DNA of 64,000 nt. Origin: Pieris napi. Its lineage: Eukaryota; Arthropoda; Insecta; Lepidoptera; Pieridae. Location of the stretch: assembly GCF_905475465.1 (NCBI RefSeq), contig NC_062245.1:372001-436000 (forward strand), read 5' to 3'. Below, piece after piece: positions 57,901-64,000 of this stretch. The translations under genes were made by a program, and so were the position numbers. The notes beneath the pieces were generated by a model. That model had not been told where the DNA came from, made no database searches, and saw nothing but the letters and a program-made list of their open reading frames with translations. How positions within the stretch are numbered: the first letter of the stretch is position 1; every line of letters starts with the position of its first letter.

Positions 57901-60900
57901 AATCGCTTATAAAACTAAGAAAGCCTGAGTGAGCAAAATGTACAGCCTTGACTCGTACTAATTAATTAGTAATATAATTTTTTTAATTAATAAGTAAATA
58001 TTTAATCTAAAAACCAGTTGTTTTGCTCAAGTTTTCTCTATGTTATAGATTGTGTCAATAATTTTAAAGGTGATATGCTATATTCAGGTACCGGGTAGCA
58101 CTACAATACGTGCGCGGCCTCTGCTGGGTGCTTCGCTACTACTACCAGGGCTGTGCTTCGTGGAAGTGGTACTTCCCGTACCATTACGCCCCGTTCGCTT
58201 CGGACTTTGTCAATATTAGCGGACTTAGCACCAAATTCGAAAAGGGCACGAAGCCGGTGAGTTTCAATATTAATATTTATTACATTGTTAAAAAATTAAT
58301 ATCTTTCTTGTAACGTATCAAGTGCATGTCAGTGGCGTCAGCGTGCGACTATCATTCCTGAGGTAACATTTAACATTCGCTCGAACGGTGGAAGAAAACA
58401 TCGTGAGGAAACCGGCTAGCCTTAGACCCAAAAAGTCGACGGTGTGCGTCAGGCACAGGAGGCTGATCACCTACTTGTCTATTAGATTAACAAATGATCA
58501 TGAAACAGATACAGAAATCTGAGGCCCAAATCTAAAAAGGTTGTAACGCTACTGATTTATTTTTTAAATAAATCGCATAATCAAACCATCTTTAAAGTAC
58601 TTTTTAAGTAACTGAATTATTAAACTAGATCTTAAAACAAAACAGTTTGGTTTATTAATTAAAGTTAGCATTGAGAAATTTTGGTAACTTAATTAATTTT
58701 CTACATATATGTATGTAAGGAAAACATAATATATTTTCCTATACAAACTCATGTCTATATTTTTTATTTTATATAAACTCTTTTGTAATGTTGTCTTTGC
58801 CGTCTGATCGACGATGTTTAATTTATGTCACTTGACATAATATATAGAAACGCAGTTGCGCCTTATTTATTCCCAGTATAAGCGATTGATACTATTATAT
58901 GTATTTAATTTTTTATATTTGTATATCTTGAAATAACTAAAGCGGTAATTTCAGTTCCGGCCCTTAGAGCAGCTAATGGGCGTGTTCCCGGCTGCCAGTT
59001 CACAGCACGTGCCTCAGCCGTGGGCAAAGCTCATGAGCGATCCGGTACGTATAAACTTTTTAGTAATTTAGAAATATTTATCATTACAAGAGCAGAAAGG
59101 TCTGTGATTATCTCTGAATACCATACCACAGTTTTACTTCGTAAATTCGCGAAGAGAAATTGTCTTTCATTTTGAACAATCTCAGTCAGGACTACTACCT
59201 AACAGCTATAGTATTTCTTTATATTTGCTCTGAACTGACATATTTCCTTTTCCTTCTAAAGAAGTTTTACTCTTATATTCTTCATTACTCTCCACTATCA
59301 CGTGACTGTCGAGGTTATTCAACTTTTTGACACCACGTGCCTAGTGAGAAGATTGAAAAGTACTTTGAACTAGTGATAGAACAAAGTGTCTTCCCCTTAA
59401 TAGAGACTGTAAATAGTGGTATTGAACACTTTCTTATGTTAAATACCTTTTTTAATAGTTTTAAATTTCTTATTAGTCTTAAGTTAGGTTAGATCGAAGT
59501 GTTCCATGTTGTATCAGTGAAGTGGAAATATTTTCTTTTTTTTAATTTGCGTCTTAAACTTGTTTTTTAACAGTCTTCACCAATAATAGACTTCTACCCG
59601 ATCGACTTCAAGATAGACTTGAACGGAAAGAAGTTCGCGTGGCAAGGAGTCGCCTTGCTGCCCTTCGTGGACGAGGCGAGACTCTTCAAGGCTCTGGAGC
59701 CCTATTACGAGGATCTGTCGCAGGCTGAAAGTGAGTATAATATATTGTGAAATAATAGTATAAAATAATAATTTTAAAGGCCGGCAACCCACCCACTAAA
59801 AGTGGGTGTCTATGGGCTGCGTAGACTGCCCTTTTTGGTCGTACCGCAAGCTCGTTTGCCCCCCTATCATATAAAAAAAAATTGTATTTGTAAGCCCTCT
59901 GGCATTGAGAGTGTCCATGGGCGGCGGTATCGCTAAACATCAGATGCTGCCCGTTTGCCCTCTGTTCTATATATATATAAAAGAAAGCTTTTAGATGGAA
60001 TTTGTAAAAAAAATCTTTTATTTCCTTACAGTTAAAAGAAACATTCGCGGTCACGACCGCCTATACGTATCAACGGGGAACCAAAGCTATGAGTTTTTGC
60101 TGGGTTTGTACCAGGCGGCTGGGGCGGAATTGAAAAAGCTTATAGAGAGCGATCAGCGCTATCCCTATAGAAGTGAGGGTGTGCGTGGAGATGTACTGCT
60201 GAGTGCTGATGATGTCATTATTGGCGGGTAAGAAATATATGGGCCACGGTGCTCGTAATGATTTTCTATAGAGACTGGCTATATTATGTACATATTTGTG
60301 AGATTAGAAATGGGAAGTTTTTAGTTTAGATTTCACCACCGCCAAGTAAGATTTTCAACATAGTTGTTTAAAAAAAAATACAATTTAGTGATATTGGTAA
60401 AAATATGTTAAAATATAGAATTTTTACAATACAGTATGTCTCAAATCAAGGAAAACGGACAAAAAGAAACGAATCGAAGGCCCGTTCTATAACATCAATG
60501 AATCATAAATCTGGTATCAGAAGCTACCAAACCATTCTTTCTGTAAAGTTTGACATTTGACAAAACCTTAAGAATTTTTATCTATTTTAAAAATTAAAAT
60601 TTCGTAAAGAGAATTTATGAAATATTAGTATTTTATATTTTATGCAAAATAATTAATTGAAAACTCAAATGACGAATTGTAAATTAAAATTCCACGTGTT
60701 TTTACTACCGAAGAAATAAATTAAAAAAAAAAATATATTTTTATTTTTATAAATATTCGACACTTAATAATGACAATTAAATTCATTAAATTCCGAACAT
60801 ATCTTTATTTTTCCCTCCGTAAATCGGAAATCTAAAGTTTTAGATTTATTTAAATATGGACTTAAAAATTAGTTAATGCCAAAGAACTTCTGATATGTGT

Positions 60901-61281
60901 ACTTTGTACGCACGCACTTTTTTTTAATACCTGTTTTATGTAGTATGCATGTAAGAACCATTACACATTCGTGAACTCGATATCATAACCTGCAGTTAAA
61001 CTGATGTACGATAATATAATTCAAATTAAGCAATTTTTGGGCTATAATTTAAATTTAAATTTTAACAACAATGTGTCCATCCAGGCAACTATCGTCTCCC
61101 GTGGTGGGCCTTGCCCCTGTCCTGGATAACCGGGTGTTATGCGTCCGATATCAAGACCCAGATTACCCGGAAGAGTTCATCTTCCCTGCTCGCCGTCTCC
61201 GGGGTGCCACGGAACCCGCCAGGGTACTAAAACCAGGGGATCTGTCGCAGCAGGAGAATCGCAATTGGAGGCCGCAAATCG
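51908..61281 (+). CDS. XRN2: 5'-3' exoribonuclease 2 (XRN2/Rat1), C-terminus beyond the window
   Basis: Nuclear 5'-3' RNase that trims rRNA and snoRNA precursors and promotes Pol II termination. Exons: 51908-51982, 52438-52677, 53142-53371, 53597-53703, 54102-54260, 55991-56118, 56346-56525, 56701-56892, 57159-57245, 57581-57744, 58088-58256, 58955-59044, 59574-59730, 60032-60227, 61085-61281. They give 790 residues in frame; the family is about 900-950 long, so the glycine-rich tail lies outside. The N-terminus MGVPAFFRWLSRKYPS is canonical. Acidic active-site motifs: LDMNGIIH (Asp54), AIDGVAPRAKM (Asp103), GEGEHK (203-208), ADADLIMLGL (Asp234, Asp236), GNDFLPHLPS (Asp343). A CCHC zinc knuckle (Cys264, Cys267, His272, Cys277) distinguishes XRN2 from XRN1. 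The last visible exon ends in phase 1 at a gtgagc donor; no continuation was found up to 64000. Confidence 0.95.
53835..54055 (+). repeat. LINE 3'-end fragment (family of 24178-27640)
   Basis: Matches the full LINE end: gaatttccgaaccaattcga, aaaggccggcaacgcactcg, and tgtccatgggcggcagtatc. It sits in XRN2 intron 4, immediately upstream of exon 5 (54102). Confidence 0.75.
54448..55883. mobile_element. 1.4-kb foldback element with arms of about 660 bp
   Basis: The left arm (about 54450-55106) is repeated in inverse at 55217-55881, with a loop of about 110 bp. Matching landmarks: ggatgaaacccattagaaaa / inverse near 55830, ggtcgatctgaggtcggga / inverse near 55760, ccaagtttttggttttt, and cgcccagacctgtcatcccc / inverse near 55245. 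The outermost bases TAGACCAGTGC...GCACTGGTCTA suggest insertion at TA. It has no coding frame. It lies in XRN2 intron 5 and would fold into a long hairpin in the pre-mRNA. Confidence 0.85.
58325..58565 (+). repeat. tRNA-derived SINE
   Basis: Contains gtgaggaaaccggctagcct, agacccaaaaagtcgacggt, gattaacaaatgatcatgaa and gttgtaacgctactgattta, the body and tail of the SINE at 5568. The head is partly lost. In XRN2 intron 11. Confidence 0.75.
59775..59880 (+). repeat. LINE tail fragment
   Basis: aaaggccggcaacccacccac, with an exact relative at 29685-29795, ending in tttgcccccctatcatataa. In XRN2 intron 13. Confidence 0.5.
59885..59985 (+). repeat. LINE 3'-end fragment (family of 24178-27640)
   Basis: taagccctctggcattgaga, gtccatgggcggcggtatcg and cccgtttgccctctgttcta match the end of the full LINE. 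Directly adjacent to the previous fragment, so two tails landed side by side. Confidence 0.6.
60585..60930 (+). repeat. Dispersed repeat, also at 6235-6605
   Basis: Shares ttcgtaaagagaatttatga, aactcaaatgacgaattg and tttgtacgcacgcacttttt with 6235-6605. Non-coding, in XRN2 intron 14. Confidence 0.55.
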
Positions 61282-61417
61282 GTGAGCATTTCGATATTCA
61301 TGTACAAAACAAACCAAGCTTTGTTTCCGATTCCTGTATGTTTCTGTATGACCACGAAGGTCAGGTTTTTCCTAGCTAAAGATGTTTTCTGCGCCTACCA
61401 CACGTCCACTTTTGGGT

Positions 61418-63081
61418 CTAAGGCATACATTCAGATAACGCGCAATCATAAGTTTTATACCCCACGCCTTACCATGAACTCAGAACCAATCAGCAACGAT
61501 AAACAAATTAAAGTATTGGGAGTTGAAATAGATCATAACTTACATTTAACGGCCATATAAAAAACGTTTGTAATAAGGCAATCAAAATTTACAAACAGCT
61601 ATCTAAAGCAGCCAGAATTAACTGGGGACTAAATTCGGATATTATCGCAAGTATATATCACACTGTAATAGAACCTATTATTACTTATGCTGCTGCGGCC
61701 TGGGCACCATCTGTGAAAAAGCTTTATGTACGCAAAACACTGGGCAAGCTACAACGAGGCTTTGCCCAGAAAATATGTAGGTCCTACCGGACGGTTTCAC
61801 TGAACGCCTTCATACTACTCTCAGGCACACTGCCTCTGGATTTAAGAGTACAAGAGGAAGCTACTATGTATGAAGCCAGAAGGGGTTAATCTCCGAGCGG
61901 ATTAGAGGATCTTAAGATAGAACGAAGGTCATCATTTAAGGATCTACCACACCCTGCAAAACAAACAGGCCTACATTTTAACATCGTTGATAACCACGAA
62001 CGGCTGGATAACGAAGAAATCCTAAAAATGTATACCGATGGTAGCAAGACTAACCTCGGAGTGGGCGCGGCTTGGTCTAAATGGGAAAATGGAAGCGAAA
62101 CGGAAAATCTAAAAATCAAGCTATCACGACATTGTACTGTATACCAAGCTGAATTAATAGCCATCCGCAGTGCAGTCGATGATGTCATCAAAAAAAAAAA
62201 ACATGCCGCAATTTATAGTGACTCACGCGCGTCCCTGGTAGCCGTCACGGGCGAACGCTCTCTAAATCCTCAGGTAGTTGAAATTCGTCATAAGCTAAGA
62301 ACAAGCCGAGAAAAAGGCATCAACATAGACCTTCATTGGATTAAGGCCCACATCGGTATACCGGGAAATGAGAGAGCGGGACGCCTTAGCAAAGGAGACG
62401 GCGGAAACATTGGGGACAAAAGTGGATTACGTAAAGATACCGCTTTCTTACATCAGGAAAGAGGTTAGACAGAAAACGATATCGGAGTGGGACAAACGGT
62501 ACAAAGATACCCATACCGCTAAAACAACAAAATTCTTTATAAGTAGTGTTATAGACGGGTACAAAATTATTAGATAAAAAAGACCTAGCCCACAAATGAT
62601 GCAGATCTTAACAGGACATGGGGCGTTTGCTGAATACCTGCACAGTTTTGGCTTGAAGTCAGATCCGTCGTGTACGTGCGACTCACAAACGAGTCAGACA
62701 GTGATACATCTCATTGTAGAATGTCCTGTATTCGGAGCCTCCAGGTGCGATCTCGAGCAACAAATCAATACAAAGGTAACAACCGAGCATTTACCGGATA
62801 TATTAAAAAACTACAGATCGCAACTGGAAGATTTCTGCAGTAAGGTAGTGAGATGTGTCACTCGCTGCAACAAGAGCGTAGCAGAGGTGAGACGGGCCCC
62901 CACTGGCCCATGAATATAAAATAGAAATATGTGTATTTTTATATATGGATATATATGTATATTAGGAAATCTCTTAATGTATGTATGTATGTATATGTTT
63001 CTACAAAATATATGTACAAAATAAGGTCCCGCACCACAAGAGTCGGGGATAGTGGGAAATTTATATTAAAAAAAAAAAAAA
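61418..63081 (+). pseudogene. Decayed RNase H-bearing non-LTR retrotransposon (5'-truncated)
   Basis: The end of a reverse transcriptase domain (KVLGVEIDHNLHL, then EPIITYAAAAWAP) is followed by an RNase H domain: MYTDGSKTNLGVGAAW, YQAELIAIRSAV, IYSDSRASLVAV and LHWIKAHIGIPGNERA hold the acidic and His positions expected. A zinc-finger-like tail follows (CTCDSQTSQTVIHLIVEC). Frames break near 61558, at a TAA near 61889, and by one base at about 62375. It ends in an A run at 63069-63081. RNase H after RT points to the R1/I/LOA group. It follows the last visible XRN2 exon. Confidence 0.75.
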
Positions 63082-63119
63082 TGTATGTGTATCAAATATG
63101 TAATGCAACAAAGTGTTAA

Positions 63120-63480
63120 CTCAAACTTAAACTCAAAATATCTTTATTCAAGTGGGTAACCAAGTACACTTTTGAATTGTCAAGTTAAATTAATTGTAAA
63201 TTTACATTTACTACCAGTTCGCAAGTCAAGGGCGTAGAGCGGGTAAGAAGAACTGGCAAGATACTTTCCGCCACTCTTTTTAATCGCCAAGTTACGAGTC
63301 ATACAAATTATTTGAACGGGAGCAAATCAATCCCAAGGATTAGGATCATTTAAGTATTCGTCAAATTTATAAAAAGCTTAATTGATTAATTTACGTTTAA
63401 CGAGGGCTTTGAATTTATTTAGTGATAATACTCTAATTTCGCTTGGGAGTTTGTTGTAAAAACGAATACAATTTCCATAT
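63120..63480 (-). repeat. LINE 3'-end fragment (family of 1-610)
   Basis: Shares attcaagtgggtaac-like start, aagaactggcaaga, ctccgccactctttttaatc-like text and acgagtcatacaaatta with 1-610. Its inverse codes NKFKALVKRKLINQ before a stop. Confidence 0.6.
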
Positions 63481-63769
63481 ATTAATATTTAAATAATCAT
63501 TTGCAGAACAGCTATCACATTTGTATCATATCACTACATATTTCCTGTTCATTGTATTTTTACCGATTATCTTATGTAGGTGGGTACTCTATACTCTAAT
63601 AAATAACTAAGAAAAATGTAGATTCAAAAGTGTTATGTAAAACCTTTCTTTTTGTTTTGCTTTGTCTTTGAATTTTATATGATACCTTATGAACTAACAA
63701 CATAGTAGCTGTCTACAAATATTCATGATATAATAGATTTTATTTGAGCACTTCTATAAACAATTCTTA

Positions 63770-63985
63770 AAAAAAACTAGTGTTACATACAAACTGTTTC
63801 CACCGGGTTCTGTCCAGCGCTTTTCTTACAGTGTACAGTTTTGAGGACGATGATTCTTTCACTTGACCGGTCCATCTAGTTTGTGAACGACCTTCTGTGT
63901 TACCTACCAACCACGATCAGTTTCTTCAAGTTCTCATCGCCTCTGCGCATTGTATGGCTATTGTAGTCATAGACATAGGTAGATA
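63770..63985 (-). repeat. RTE-type LINE C-terminal fragment
   Basis: On the minus strand the text reads like the RTE LINE C-terminus: RRSQTRWTGQVKES, then a stretch ending KALDRTRWKQFV, with a frameshift. It reaches near the end of the window. The remaining XRN2 exon(s) must lie beyond 64000. Confidence 0.5.
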
Positions 63986-64000
63986 GGAAAGTCCGTATGC

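Overview
The window looks like nuclear DNA of a moth or butterfly (Lepidoptera). It is AT-rich, its genes are split by GT-AG introns into exons of 75 to 510 bases, and the introns are full of element types familiar from lepidopteran genomes: tRNA-derived SINEs, small Helitrons ending in CTAG or CTAA, MITEs, and 3' tails of non-LTR retrotransposons. No prokaryotic, plasmid or CRISPR features were seen.

Four protein genes are readable by joining exons. (1) 1261-29983, plus: AMP deaminase, 16 exons, 748 residues, with a 15.8-kb first intron. (2) 34129-41850, plus: a second, tandem AMP deaminase, 14 exons, about 682 residues. It keeps the catalytic residues but has a different N-terminus and lacks one intron. 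(3) 43046-51386, minus: mitochondrial ribosome-recycling GTPase EF-G2/RRF2 (GFM2), 13 exons, 762 residues. (4) 51908-61281 and beyond the window, plus: nuclear 5'-3' exoribonuclease XRN2/Rat1, 15 exons seen, 790 residues, with a CCHC zinc knuckle. Genes 3 and 4 are head to head with 521 bases between their start codons. A tRNA-Tyr(GUA) gene with a 13-base intron lies antisense in intron 1 of gene 1. Small items between the AMP deaminases are a truncated beta-tubulin fragment and a doubtful 50-codon ORF.

The most interesting structure is in intron 1 of the first AMP deaminase. A block of 4 to 5 kb holding an alternative first exon is tandemly duplicated (8095-13084 and 13085-17130). Both first exons are identical and both splice in phase to exon 2. 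The breakpoint lies inside the first bases of exon 2, so a complete splice acceptor was left between the two copies as a possible splicing trap. The copies have since taken up different transposons; an empty site in one copy fixes the ends of a Helitron in the other to the base.

Other structure worth attention: a 1.4-kb near-perfect foldback (arms about 660 bp) in an XRN2 intron; a 1.6-kb non-coding terminal-inverted-repeat element with a 5-bp target duplication and eight copies of a 7-base motif; a LINE with an intact 1054-codon endonuclease/reverse-transcriptase frame in an AMP deaminase intron; and a decayed RNase H-bearing LINE downstream of the last visible XRN2 exon.

Exon limits come from reading splice sites by eye, with phase checked over every exon. 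Gene names rest on recognising conserved motifs, not on database searches. Transposon family names are tentative unless stated.
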